Shown here piece after piece: positions 1-11,479 of a DNA stretch of 64,000 bases (position 1 is its first letter; each line of letters begins with the position of its first letter). The position numbers were made by a program, and so were the translations under genes. Under the pieces are notes generated by a model. The model was not told the DNA's origin and searched no databases. It saw only the letters and a list, made by a program, of their open reading frames with translations. The stretch lies in contig NC_071667.1 in assembly GCF_028554725.1 (NCBI RefSeq), forward strand, positions 33,065,501 through 33,129,500. The letters are read 5' to 3'. This DNA is from Zeugodacus cucurbitae. Its lineage: Eukaryota > Arthropoda > Insecta > Diptera > Tephritidae.

Positions 1-971
1 CGCAAACCAATAAAGCTATATAAACCAAACTTTCTGCAGTCGTTTCTTTTAGCCATTTCTTTATACAGTTCAAAAATGAAAGAAATCGGGTAATAACCAC
101 GCCCACCTCCCATACAAAGGTTAGGTTGAAAATTACTAAAAGTGGGTTAACTCACTAACGAAAAACGTCAAAAACACCAAATCTGCCGTAAGAAATGGCA
201 GAAGGAAGCTGCACTACGATTTTTTTACAAAATGGAAAATGGGCGTGGCGTCGCCCACTTATGGGCCAAAAACCATATCTCAAGAACTATTCGAGCGATT
301 TCAATGAAATTCGGTATATAACACTTTCTTGACACCCTGATGAATATGGGCGAAATCGGTTCACAACTACGTCTGCTTCCCATATAACTGAATTTTGAAT
401 TCCATCTGATTCGTTCACTTTATAATCTATTCATAAGGAACCAATGAAGCTAGCGGAATAAAACTTTACACAAATACTGTATTTGAGCTGTGACATCACT
501 TGTGGAAAAATTGTCAAAATCGGACCATGACTTTTCAAGGCCCCTGATATCGAACATGAAGAACTCAGTGCCTAAGGTTAATTTTTCACCGAAAATATAG
601 GTAAATCCCTCAGATATTTTATTGTAATTCATTCCCTCTGAATTTTTTTCTTATAACAGTTTATCTCTGTACCTGAAATGGTAAAAATCGGGTCATAACT
701 TCCCCCAGATCCCATATACCTAATTATAAGTAATATTAAATTAAGTGAGCGTTTAGTCTTCGATATATCGTATCTTGGTGGTGAAAACGAGTGAAATCGG
801 TTTAGAAATTACCTCAGTCCCCATATACTATTTATGATGATTTTCGTTATTCTATTGAACTTTATACCAAATATATGGGTCGACTTGTGTTATCTTTATA
901 AAATTACATCAATAAATTGCGAGAGTATAAAATGTTCGGTTACACCCGAACTTAGCCCTTCCTTACTTGTT
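1..971 (+). repeat. DINE-1-like repeat, 3' part
   Basis: This is the 3' three-quarters of the most abundant repeat family in the window; its 5' part lies left of base 1. It shares long stretches with the full copy at 40159-41353. It ends in the family's constant tail: TTGCGAGAGTATAAAA, then a small hairpin (GTTCGG...CCGAAC), then a tail ending CCTTACTTG. Translations of the copy are shadows with no conserved coding capacity. The tetranucleotide core plus subterminal inverted repeat and 3' hairpin are DINE-1/Helentron traits; that family assignment is inference. Confidence 0.8.
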
Positions 972-1594
972 TATATTTATTTTATAAATGAATATTAAAT
1001 GGAAAATTTATTTATTTAAATATTTCATTTGACATTTATTGATTTAATTTCTACAAAAAAAGGGTTATCTATTTTTTCACAAGATATATAAATAGATTTA
1101 AATCAAAATTGTTAATTTCGTACTTTAGTTACCATAGACCTATTGTTGCAGTTTTAGAATTTGATGAAAATCCTGATAATAATGATGAAAGTGCTGATAA
1201 TGATGATGTAAGAGTTGTTGAAATTATGGATGAGAATTGATAAATTTTGTATTTACTATTTACTAATATTTAATCATTTAAATAAAACCACTTTCTTCGA
1301 ATATGGCTTCTATATTATTATACTTCATGTCCATTCAAAAAGTGCCCACATTGCTTTGATAAACTTGATTTTTTATGTACAATTTCTCATGTCACGAGCG
1401 CACCTAAAAATGATCACCCAAAAAAGTGCACAACGCGCCATAAGTTCAAGTTTTCACTACTGCCTGCACTCCCGGAGTGCAACCCCACTCGGTTTTATTC
1501 CGTCATATAGATATGTGGGTATATACATATGTGAAACTCATTCAAAAGTTATTGATACGATTATTGATGATATTTATTAAAACCTTTAAATCAG
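972..1594 (+). other. AT-rich DNA with a possible acidic C-terminal coding remnant
   Basis: No gene is recognised. A plus-strand frame at about 1121-1240 encodes an Asp/Asn/Glu-rich tail ending at TGA 1238-1240 (VAVLEFDENPDNNDESADND is part of it). Acidic tails like this occur at the ends of some transposases, but no domain is visible. The longer plus frame 1215-1580 has no recognisable domain. Confidence 0.25.
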
Positions 1595-1650
1595 GGTTCT
1601 CATTTACTACTCTGTAGCAGCAAAATTTCTAGAGTTATTGCTCTGCTATC

Positions 1651-3090
1651 GCTACCGCTCTCACTTTGTCGAGAGCCACAGCATAGCCTAGCATAACAAT
1701 GTAAAAGTATGTGCTCTACTCTGCTCCGAGTTTTGTTAGGTAAAAAACTATAGCTGGAGCGGGAGCAAAAAATTAAATTCTGCGCTATGCTCTGGCGTAG
1801 CGGTAGCAAAAAATCTAGAGCGGTAGCACAGCAGAGCTAATGAAAATTTTCATGTGCTACAGCTATCGCATGTGTTTATTTTTTTTTTTTTCTTCAGAAA
1901 TCTTTTCGAAGTATTGCACAGAGCTGTGCAATATACATTGAAGTACAGCAGTTTTCCTAAATAACGAATATTCGTTTTAACGAAAACCGCTTATAGCGAA
2001 AAACCAAATTTGTTACATTGAGTACCTTAAATAACGAACATCGGAGATTTGTAAGTACTCGGTTTAACGAACAACATGAAGAAGACATATGAAGAAAGAG
2101 AAAAAAATCAAATAACATCGAACCAGATTTATACATATAACTTGAGAAAATTCAAAAGAAATGTGCAAATTGAAAATATTACTACGTTTTATTTCCACAC
2201 GGTTATATTATATATAGGTAAAGCCTATAAGCATAAACTGCAAATACTCTACTCGAGGTAAATTCTGAATTGAATTAAATTGAGGGCTGCCACGTATTAT
2301 AAATATGTCCGTATTTTCCAGATATAAGGGGTGTGCGGCATAAATCGGTTGAGAAGTGTTCGGGCAGAAATGCAAACCGACCACTGACCGACCCGAAAAA
2401 CCGACTACCCACTCGTCGAAGTTTTTGCAAAAAACCGGTGCCAAAAAGTAACCAATAACTGGTTACTGTAGTACTACACAGTACCAGGCATTTGCCGCAA
2501 AAATTCGGTAGTAAGTGGGGTAGGGGTTTTTAGCGAAAAATTGGCAATACGGGAACCCTGTATATGCAATTTGTCAAAACAACTCGTTGTGAAAAAATGT
2601 TTATGCATGTGGGTTGAACTTACCCGTTTATAATATAACCGAGTAGAAATGAAGCATAAACGTAGTATATGTTGAGTTTTATAAAAAAGCTTAAAACAAT
2701 TGAAAAAACATATCTCTCTACTCGAAATAACGGAAAATTCGATGTAACGAATAGGCCTGACAATTAATGTGTTCGTTATTTTGGAAAACTACTGTACTTC
2801 AATGTATATTGCACAGCTCTGTGCAATACTTCGAAAAGATTTCTGAAGAAAAATAAAAAAACAGCAAACACAAGCGAGAGCTGCAGCACATTAAAAATTT
2901 CATTAGCTCTGCTGTGCTATGGCTCTAAATATTTTGCTACCGCTACGCCAGAGCATAGCGCAGAATTAATTTTTTGCTCCCGCTTCAGCTATAGTTTTTT
3001 ACCTAACAAAACTCGGAGCAGAGTAGAGCACATACTTTTACATTGTTATGCTAGGCTATGCTGTGGCTCTCGACAAGTGAGAGCGGTAGC
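1651..3090. repeat. Large palindromic (foldback-type) element
   Basis: Bases 1651-1945 and 2795-3090 are long inverted copies of each other, roughly 295 bp per arm. The innermost 40 bases (ending ACATTGAAGTA on the left) match the reverse complement of the other arm without mismatch. The arms are rich in CTACCGCTC/GAGCGGTAG-type motifs. A separate TA-flanked element occupies the space between them. No protein is encoded. A foldback element or a MITE with very long inverted repeats are both possible; outer target-site duplications were not resolved. Confidence 0.75.
1946..2794. mobile_element. TA-flanked non-autonomous element at the palindrome centre
   Basis: It begins CAGCAGTTTTCCTAAATAAC and ends with the inverted form GTTATTTTGGAAAACTACTG, with TA on each side (1944-1945 and 2795-2796). 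CAG...CTG ends and TA duplication are typical of the Tc1/mariner/pogo superfamily. The open frames inside (for example 2076-2261) show no transposase motifs, so it looks non-autonomous. It may be a separate insertion or simply the inner part of one long-TIR element. Confidence 0.55.
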
Positions 3091-3219
3091 AAGAGTAAAA
3101 TGAAATGCTGCGAGAGTAGCGTAGTTTTTCGATGCTTGAAATGCATATTTTCCAAAGCAATATTTCATTTCTTGTTTCAATCTTTTAATTTCATATTTAA
3201 TACATATTACATATAAATA

Positions 3220-3640
3220 CAGTTGAACTTCCATAAGTCGAACTCTTGAATTGGCAAAGAAGTCAAATTTTATACAAATTTCTTTCTATAAATCGATTTT
3301 TTCAACCAGGGCATAATACAAAATTTAAAATTTTACTATCGAGCCAGACTTTTAAAAGAGTCCCTCTATATCGTAAGGATGCGAACAAAAAATATAATAT
3401 TACACTTATAGATTGTATAAAACCTGTAACAAAGACATGGAATACAGACGTCAAGGCCAAACAGTAGTAAACTGCAACAAACAAAATTACGAAATACATG
3501 TTTTAACATATGTACATAGAACTTCAAGCAATGTATATACATAAATAAAAGTGTGCAGAAATCTATATTTTATAGCTTTTTGAAATATTATATGTTTTAA
3601 TGAAAACTTCTATGACTCGAAGTTTTTTATGAATTATGGC
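3220..3640 (+). pseudogene. Tigger/pogo-like transposon remnant
   Basis: A TA at 3218-3219 is followed by CAGTTGAACTTCCATAAGTC, which resembles the terminal inverted repeats of pogo/Tigger elements. Just downstream, plus-strand frame 3246-3467 resembles the C-terminal part of a DDE transposase of the jerky/Tigger type: a GHNTKFKI stretch followed by YNITLIDCIKPVTKTW. It then hits stops. This looks like a deletion derivative that kept the left end and the transposase tail. A clean right end was not found. The assignment rests on remembered family patterns. Confidence 0.4.
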
Positions 3641-3707
3641 AATTCGATTTAGGAAAGAAAATCATTCGATAACAATTAAATCATTGAACTTTCTTCATTA
3701 TACTTAC

Positions 3708-3796
3708 TTCAAGTTCACTCATCAGATCTCTTTTTTCACTTTCAGTAGCATTTTCTTTTAAAGTTTTAACAGCCACAGTAGTTACCCCTTCTGCAC
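3708..3796 (-). CDS. Cad96Ca: Cad96Ca-type receptor tyrosine kinase, exon 5 (kinase N-lobe)
   Basis: This 89-bp exon lies between an acceptor (TTTACAG before base 3796) and a donor GTAAGT (3707-3702). It adds two bases to finish the split codon of the previous exon, then 29 codons ending phase 0. It encodes the kinase beta-3 strand with the ATP-binding lysine (TTVAVKTLKE, residue about 465 of the assembled protein) and the start of the C-helix (SEKRDLMSELE). The HRD, DFG and remaining kinase motifs must lie left of the window; none was found in 1-3700. Confidence 0.85.
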
Positions 3797-3889
3797 CTGT
3801 AAATTCATAAATATATAAGTTGATGTGTGCATTCTCAACTAACAACTTTATTTCATAATCCACTACACCCTCAAAACAACTAAGATTTT

Positions 3890-4050
3890 TTTATACCCAT
3901 GCAATAGTTGCACAGAGTATAATCAAATGAAACATGTTGTATATAGAGTATAATTATTTCATAGGCATAACGGTTTTTTGTAAGTCATTAAACTAAACGA
4001 GTTAGATATAGGGTAATACAATATCAGACAAAATAAAGTGAAAACGTGCT
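3890..4050 (+). repeat. Degraded DINE-like fragment
   Basis: It contains worn copies of the family's 5' block: CATAACGGTTTTTTGTAAG, then AAACGAGTTAGATATAGGG. It lies in the Cad96Ca intron between exons 4 and 5. The following 4060-4500 stretch has an open frame (4060-4266) with no recognisable domain. Confidence 0.5.
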
Positions 4051-4689
4051 TAACATAAATTGGTATTTAGCTTTAAGTTTACGGCAATTAAAGGGGACTC
4101 TAGTATACTTAGGTATATTATCTTACACGTTATTTTGCCAGATGAATCGGAATTGAAGTTTCATCGCCAGGAGTTGAAAAACTGGTTACAATTAACTGAA
4201 AAAGTCTATTATGATATATTAAAGGAAAACCTGTTCGAAAAGAGCTTAGGAAATGGCCTTGAGTGATTATATCTTCCAATCTTCCTAACTGACCCACTCA
4301 AACTCTCAATTAAAATCTAATTGGACTATTTTGGACCAAAAAATTCCATTTGAGGCGCGAGTTACCGCAAAGACTTTCTGTTAAAGGATGTAACAATTAT
4401 GGCTAAAAAATCCAAAGGATACGTTCAAAAACTTAACTGCCAGTATGCCAAAAAATTGGCAGAGGTCATAAAAAATAAAAGAGGAAATTCCAATAATAAT
4501 AAACAATTTTGATTCCATCTAATTCTTTCACTTTAAAATATATGTATATGTACAGCCACACAAACTAAAATTGGTCCTGACCTGGGGGTCTTACTATGTG
4601 TTTTTATGTTTTTTGAAATCCAATTGTCTCAGCTAACTGAGAGCAGGAGTGCAAGTCATGTAAAAAACTATTCTAACTGGTTTGTTTAC

Positions 4690-5200
4690 AGCTTCTCAAT
4701 GTCGAATCTTCCTTGTGTTTGTTGCTGATCGCGCTTTGCTGCACAGCGGCGGGTGCATATCTTTGCTGCAGCAAATAGTGGTCCGAGTTGATGTTAGGAC
4801 TTTAGAGCGTAGCGCCGGAAACATGTATTCCATCTATCAAAACTTGATCGATCTGGTAGTGATTTTTTCGATCTCGGGATCAAGTATCTTGATGAATTAT
4901 CTTATGCTGGAAACTTACTAAAGACAATCATATTTGCGGCCCAGCGAAGTCGATCAGCCTTAACCCATTTGGCGATGTTTCATCTTGGAGGGTGAATATA
5001 CCAACTGTTTTGCCGAAGATGCCACCCTGGCATTAAAGTCGCCAAGCACAAATTTTGACAACGAACATTAAAGGCACCTTTGATCACATCGTCCTTCTCT
5101 TCCGTTGGGGCTTGGGCGCAAATCGGCGATATGTTGAAGAATGCTTCTTTCACTTTTCGTTGAAACTTCTTACAGAGTCCTCGTGTGTAACTGTATTATG
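4690..5200 (-). pseudogene. RTE-type LINE endonuclease relic
   Basis: Translated on the minus strand in shifting frames, this reads as an exonuclease/endonuclease/phosphatase domain of the kind in RTE/BovB retrotransposons (annotated elsewhere as craniofacial-development-protein-2-like). Recognisable blocks are FFNISPICAQAPTEEKDDV, a broken form of the GDFNARVG block, and a leucine/aspartate block around 4950. Several frameshifts and stops break it. It sits in a Cad96Ca intron. No reverse transcriptase part is visible nearby. Confidence 0.6.
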
Positions 5201-5625
5201 AAATGTTTGCATCAACATGAAGTTGGTTGAGGTTATAATGAACAGCCAAAAATCTCCTGAAAAGCCAACATACTGACTAAGTGGTTGTAACAAAATACCT
5301 ATTAAAGTTTTCACCTAAAACAGCTGCTACATGTACTGATTTATCTTCTGATCCTCCTCCTCCTGGACGGGGGAATAGATAATGTTCAGATATTTCCAAA
5401 GCTAACATATTTAGTTTAAATGTTAAAACAAAATTTTAATAATTATTTAGTAATCATTAAAACGAGCCATGGGCTATAGTCAAAATCAAAGCAACCGATG
5501 GACAATTTTGTTTTTGGTTAATTGCAGTATTAAAAACCAATTTAATGATGTATTACCCCAAGTCACACCATTTAACACCGTAAAATGTACGAAACTGATC
5601 AAATTTATTTTTTTTGAATACTTAC

Positions 5626-5899
5626 TATCAATGTCGTTTGCTTCACAACGCCAAACTTGACCAAAAGCACCTTCGCCCAAAATATTAAAGAATTTAAGTC
5701 GGTGTCGCGGGAATTCCCAATTACATTTGTCATTATTATTATATTTAGAGTTATCATTTGTATTATGGGAGACCATTTCATTTATCGAATGACCAATATT
5801 TTCTGTAGTATTTTGTAATCCACCAAAGTTAGTTGTAACATTAGTATTGTCATCGTGTATACTTCCGTTAATAACATTTGACGACTGTTGGTATGTTGC
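5626..5899 (-). CDS. Cad96Ca: Cad96Ca-type receptor tyrosine kinase, exon 4
   Basis: This exon runs from an acceptor (CAACTAG before 5899) to a donor GTAAGT (5625-5620): 91 codons plus one base. It encodes the Asn/Thr-rich juxtamembrane region and the start of the kinase domain: WEFPRHRLKFFNILGEGAFG then QVWRC. GEGAFGQV is the glycine-rich nucleotide loop (residues about 438-445). The single left-over base joins the two bases that open exon 5, giving an in-frame serine codon, which supports both junctions. Confidence 0.87.
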
Positions 5900-6027
5900 C
5901 TAGTTGATTACAAGAAAGCATTAAGCTGTTAAATCGAATATACATATTCGTCATATTAAAATTCTGCGATGTGTAAAGATGCATTAAAAATTGCATATTC
6001 TACAAAGTCTTTAAAAGCTATTCTTAC

Positions 6028-6747
6028 CAAACTATTTTGTTGAAGGTCTCTCTCCCATGGTACGTAACGGTTGTTGTATGCAGTAGGCCCATTCCAATGT
6101 CGCATTACCATTGAATTTCTGCTATTATCAGTTAAATTGATACTGAGGTTGCTTTGATTGGATTTCTTAGTCATTTCCTCTTTGGATACTTTTTTCAACT
6201 TTTTACTAATGGCGCACAAATGTTTCCGATATAGAAAACCAAATACAACTACAGCCACAAAAAGAATTCCTGAAGAAATAAATATAACAAGAAGCACTAT
6301 TGCTTTTGTAGAATAATTTGTACTCGAAGTGTTATCGTATGACAATTTATTATCTTCTTTCTTCGTGGTGTCATCATTGGCTGCAGTATCATTTAGCATT
6401 TTATTGAAATGTAATACTGAGTCGTTGTATTTATTAACATAATCATATTTTATAGTTGTCATTCTGCTGGCAAAATTCTTTTTGTTGTTGTTATTTAGTG
6501 GGGCTAATTTGAGGCGATTAGTTGGACGTTCTGTAGAAAATTTCTTTCTTTCTGACTGTACTCCAGGTAAGGTGTCAAAAGGTGGTAAGATTTGAGAAAT
6601 ATTTTGCAAAACATTCGTGACTGATGGTGGCGTGCGCAATTTTGATGAGTTTTCGTTCTCCTTAACGAGGATATTAACAAAAACCTCATTCTTAGCAGTT
6701 AAGTCTCCATCGGAAACCGTGATGTATAGAAAAAAGTTTTCACCACC
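6028..6747 (-). CDS. Cad96Ca: Cad96Ca-type receptor tyrosine kinase, exon 3 (end of cadherin repeat, transmembrane)
   Basis: This 720-bp exon, exactly 240 codons in phase 0, runs from an acceptor TTTTAG to the donor TTG|GTAAGA. It starts with the last strands of the cadherin repeat (GGENFFLYITVSDGDLTAKN, then EVFVNILVKEN). A Thr/Asn/Lys-rich extracellular stalk with several N-glycosylation sequons follows, then one transmembrane helix (about residues 272-295, AIVLLVIFISSGILFVAVVV). A basic intracellular stretch comes next (RKHLCAISKKLKKVSKEE). Known family role: Drosophila Cad96Ca/Stitcher acts in epidermal wound healing at the cell surface. Orthology here is inferred from domain order and sequence. 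Confidence 0.88.
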
Positions 6748-7532
6748 CTAAAATTATATAAAACGTTAAACGTTGATTTTTGGAAGGAAAATGCGCGTTT
6801 CGTGATATATATCATTGCAACAAGGATTTTGAATACATATTTTAGAATCGTTTCATAAAATAACTGACTCTCTTCATTACTACTACACCATGTCCGCATC
6901 TTGTAACATTTTTGAAAATGAAGTGGAATAGCGCAGAGAGTAAAACCAAACAACAACAGCATGGCAATAGCAAATTAACAAGAACAATAAAAATGAACCT
7001 TATATTATATTCGCTCCAAAAATTTTAAGTGATTAGATTATATTTAATCTATTCACTAATCTAGACTGTCCTGCCGTTGGAGATTAATAAAACAGTTTCT
7101 CTTATCTCATAATGATTAAATAAAATGGGAAAACACATGACGCTATATCAGAGTCCCTATTTCGAGTAGATTAGCTTCAAATCTAGTCGTTGCCGAGATT
7201 AACAAGAGTCATTCTGTTATGATCTCCCTATACATATTTCTTTAATGTGGAAAGTATGCAATGAATGTTGTATACTAAGATTATCAGATGTCCTATGAAT
7301 TTAAATCAGAAAGTATTTGTGCTATATATATTTAAATATCTGTCCACATCATAATCCTCTTTTGCAAATAGTTAGACTTTATTGTTACCCAATGATTACA
7401 ATAAAAGCCCTAATCAATATAAAAACTACAAATTTTTGTTAAAATCGGTCAAATACCTAATCACTCACAAGTGATCTCAAGATATCAGAAAAATATACCA
7501 AACTCAAACGCAAAATCAACATAATAACTTAC

Positions 7533-7795
7533 TCGTCCAACCAGGCTTTCGTTCAGGTAAACTATTCCTCTAACCGAATCTATGCGGAAGGGTAAATTTT
7601 CCTTATTATTATTGTTGTCAAAATTGGAAGTAAAATGTGGTTCAAGGCCGAAAACAAGATCATCATTTTCTGGATCTTCTGCACGAATTCTGGTAATTAT
7701 TTGACCGACAGGTTCTGTTTCCGGTATTCTCCAGTTTCTTTCAGGTACATAGAGTATTGGAGGCGTATTTATCAAAGAGTGGTGTTGACTACATG
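7533..7795 (-). CDS. Cad96Ca: Cad96Ca-type receptor tyrosine kinase, exon 2 (cadherin repeat)
   Basis: The exon starts after an acceptor TTTGTATAG (7801-7796 region) and ends CGA|GTAAGT. It has two bases completing a split codon, then 87 codons. It carries most of the single cadherin repeat: PPILYVPERNWRIPE, the PVGQIITRIRAEDPENDDL block with the calcium-binding DPENDD pattern, FRIDSVRGIVYLNESLVGR. The upstream phase (one base needed) is met exactly by the signal-peptide exon at 37256-37361. A second possible acceptor (CATGTAG) lies seven bases downstream and would drop two codons and change phase, so it is less likely. Confidence 0.85.
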
Positions 7796-7800
7796 CTATA

Positions 7801-8110
7801 CAAATAAAAAAAATAAATATATCAGTATTTCTTTTCTTTAAGTACGAATATAATATAATAAGAGTTATAAAAAACGAATATGTTTTTGAAAACACACAAT
7901 TTTACGTAGGAAAGTGATTTGCAGACACATTCATAATACCTTAAAATTTTTAACTAATAACAATGAATGTAGGGCTATTACATGCAAATGTTCCTCTTCC
8001 CCTTGCTATTGCGATGCTTTGTACCAAATCTAATATTCATAGCTTTATTTTTAGTTTAGTTATAGCACTTTATAGCGTTGTTATTATCGTTATTTTGTAG
8101 GCAACTGTCC
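7801..8110. other. Start of the large Cad96Ca first intron
   Basis: The frame of exon 2 stays open upstream to 7895 as a hydrophobic stretch, but a polypyrimidine tract and acceptor separate it from the exon, so it is read as intron. Nothing else is seen here. Confidence 0.5.
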
Positions 8111-8984
8111 AACTTCGCCCATTTCGCACAGTGCCAAAACTGTCAAAACTGAATAGAACTATACTAGAGCATATGAAAAGAGACCAGATGGACCTTTGCT
8201 TCAAGCGCTTGAAGTCAAAAATGGCATGATACGAAACTCTCTCAGTTTTCCTCAAACCGAATTCCCTGATCTCTCAAATTTTTAACAGAAAAGGCGGGAT
8301 GCCAGAAGTAATACCGGTAAAAGTATATGACAAAATCAGTGCAAAATACAATTTTAGGGAAATACACTGATAATATTAAATTGTGTGAAACTATTTTTTT
8401 TGCTATTATTTGTTACAAATGACCTCTAATTTATCAATGACATCATTTATATTTAATATATTATATATTTTATGTTAATAAATTAATATATATGATATAG
8501 GTCTAATAGGGAACAGAGCATTTAAAAATAATATCAAAAAGTTAAAATACCCAAAAGTTATTTCTAAAATGCCCAATTTATTTTTTTACATAGTGGCATC
8601 ATTGTCAAATGTTATAAAAATGTGGATTTTTACAGCGCTTTTGACATATGATATTGCAACTAAGGTTACCAGTTTGGGCGAAATGTACCAATTTCAGTAA
8701 TTTTTTGATGCTACATTGGCACACAAATATTTATCACATATGCTTTTGCCAGAACAAATAGTTAAAATGTAGAATATTTAAAATATTTGATATATACATA
8801 TGTAGAAATTTACAAAGAGTTTATAATAATATAACATTTAACATGAAACTATTAGCAAGTTTTGCTTGATTTTTTTGAATCACAAGAAATTAAGTGTGTG
8901 GCAACAGATTGTGACATTATTTTGAAAGCGTTCAAATCGCTTATTTAGTCATACAAGCATTCAAAGTACGCAAAGTTAACGGCC

Positions 8985-9310
8985 TTAACTCGTTTAGTTT
9001 AGGACCTACAAACAACCGTTATATGAACAAAACTATAATACTCTCCGTGCAATATGTTGCACAACATCTAACTTATTTAGTTATAGGACAGTGGGGACAC
9101 ACCAATTCTTGCAACACCAATTCGATGAAATTACATACCCCTTTCCAGACATCTCTTTAAGAGATGCCAACTGTTGTAAATTCTAGACGTTTAATAATCA
9201 GTGTAAAGTTTTTATTAAAAAAATATAAATATATGTACAACGACTTAGGTCGTTACAGGACTTACCAACATTATATGAACAAAACTATATTATTTCAACA
9301 TGTTGCGAGA
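8985..9310 (-). repeat. Worn DINE-like terminal fragments
   Basis: Two short pieces of the family's terminal block in reverse orientation lie at 8985-9070 and about 9240-9310. Each holds a TATGAACAAAACTAT core, and the second ends TTGCGAGAGTATAAGAA. They are too short and diverged for more. Confidence 0.5.
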
Positions 9311-9670
9311 GTATAAGAATATTTTCTATATCTCAATCTGTATTAATAAATTAAATATTTTAAAACAACATAATTAACACCAAATATTAGAGGAAGCAGG
9401 GTAGTAAGATTAACGCATACATCGATTTAATAATTTTTGGTCTAGGTAAAAAAAATAATCTGACATGCGTTTTCCTTTTGGTACCGAAGTTTCAAATCAC
9501 ATAATTAGTAGGTGTGATAAAATTTTCTTGATTTTATTCTGGCTCAAATTTAAATTCGGCTGATACTCAAACAACTGAATTTAAAAAAAAATATGCGTTA
9601 AATATGTTTGTAAATATAAACATTTAACTGTTTCTGCTTATGTGCCTACGTACATAAATAATTGGAACAA

Positions 9671-11077
9671 ATAAGGAAAGGCTAAGTTCGGGTGCGACCG
9701 AACATTTTATACTCTCGCAATTTATTGATGTAATTTGTTTTAGGATAACACACAATTTGGCCCATATATTCGGCATAAAGTCCAATAGAATAACGAAAAT
9801 CATGATATAGGTATATGAGGGCTGATGTAATTCCTAAAGAGATTTCACTTATTTTCCCCACCAAGTTACTCTATATACAAGACTATATGCTCACTTAATT
9901 TTGCTAAGATATCTCACATATTAACCGAAATATGCGGAATAAAGCCCGCACATTATTAGGTATATGGGAGCTAGGGGAAGTTCTGATCCGATTTTAATAA
10001 TTTTTGGAACAGAGACAAACAATTAGGAGAAAAAAATTTCCTCTTAATTAAATTAATGTATCTGAAAGTTTTGCCGATATTTTCTGTTAAATATTACCCT
10101 TAGGCTAGCCTTAGAGTTCTTCATGTAGATATCCGGGGCCTTGAAAAGTTATAGTCCGATTTCGAAAATTTTTCCATAAGTGAAGCCACAGATGATATAC
10201 AGTATTTGTGAATTTGTGAATCTTTTATACTCTCGCAACAAAAGTTGCTAAGAGAGTATTATAGTTTTGTCCACATAACGGTTGTTTGTAAGTCCTAAAA
10301 CTAAAGGATGCCTAAGGCTATGTATGCCAAAGTGATCAGGGTAACGAGTAAAGTTCAAATCCGAATGTTTGTCTGTCCGTCCGTCCGTCTGTATACTTGG
10401 ATGTAGTTTTTTTGGGAAAGTGGTCGTATCATCAGGGTGTCAAGAAAATATTATATACCGAATTTCATTGAAATCGGTCGAGTAGTTCCTGATATATGGT
10501 TTTTGACCCATAAGTGGGCGATGCCACGCACATTTTCCATTTTGTAAAAAAATCTGAATGAAGCTTCTTTCTGGTATTTCTTATGTAAAATTTAGTGTTT
10601 CTGACGTGTTTCGGTAGTGAGCTAACTCACTTTTAGTAATTTTCAACCTAACTTTTGTATGGGAGGTGGGCGTGGTTATTATCCGATTTCTTTCATTTTT
10701 GGACTCTATAAGGAAATGACTAAAATAAACGACTGCAGAAAGTATGGTTAATGCATTTTTTTTGGTTTGGGCCACGCCAACTTAAAAAATGACATCCAAA
10801 TGTGCCCCTCCCTAACGCGATCCCTTGTATCAAATTTTAATTTCATAACTTTATTTATAGCTTAGTTATGACACTTTATGTGTTTTCGGTTTTCGCCAAG
10901 TTATCGCTTGCACGGACAGACAGACGGACGGGCAGACATCCGGATTTCAATTTCACTCGTCATCCTGATCATTTATATATATTTAATTATGTCTAACTCT
11001 TTTATTTCTGGGTGATACAAACAACCTTTATATAAACAAAACTATAATACTCTGTGCAACATCTTGCGAGAGTATAA
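9671..11077 (-). repeat. DINE-like copy with an inverted internal segment
   Basis: Most of the copy runs in reverse: the tail hairpin (AAGTTCGG...CCGAAC) is at the left and the closing TTGCGAGAGTATAAAA at the right. Bases 10224-10410, however, read in the opposite sense and begin with the family 5' end (TTTTATACTCTCGCAAC) followed by the GTCTGTCCGTCC microsatellite. This is either one copy inserted in another or an internal inversion. It lies in the Cad96Ca intron. Confidence 0.75.
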
Positions 11078-11479
11078 AAACGTAACAAAGTTGCCCCACG
11101 CATATTAAGAGATCGCTGAAATCTTTAGATATTCTGGAGGGAGTGTACCTAAAAGTTGTTAAAAATAATTTTTTTCCATATGTTCATTTGAAGAAAAAGT
11201 GTGGGAACAATTGTTAACAAAATATTATTTTTCAACTTAAAAAGTCTACCTCTGGAGATTCGTGTAATAGGTGCCACACACCAAAAAAATTACTGAAATT
11301 GGTACATTTCACCCAAACTGGTAACCTTAGTTACAATATCAAATGTCAAAAGCGCCAGAATCGCTGGCAAATAGAGCATAGATCTATTCGTAACTTCAAG
11401 CGCTTGAAGCAAAACTCCATTTGGTCTCTTTGCATATGCTCTAATATAGTTCTATTCAGTTTTGACAGTTCTCACAGCA

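Larger units (their letters stand above)
8120..11475. repeat. Pair of diverged inverted arms (possible foldback element)
   Basis: Bases 8120-8215 are inverted relative to about 11390-11475; both hold the 14-bp palindrome TTCAAGCGCTTGAA plus GAGCATATG...AGAGACCA blocks. Bases 8635-8720 are inverted relative to about 11285-11365 (shared block ACTGAAATTGGTACATTT). The left arm has about 380 extra bases between its two blocks. Between the arms are DINE-like pieces and 550 bases of unassigned AT-rich DNA. No transposase was recognised. Element ends and target duplication are unclear. Confidence 0.5.

Noticed and set aside
1215..1580. Plus-strand frame of 121 codons
   Set aside because: No domain or codon structure; overlaps the edge of the palindromic element.
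7635..7841. Plus-strand frame of 68 codons
   Set aside because: Shadow of Cad96Ca exon 2 on the opposite strand.
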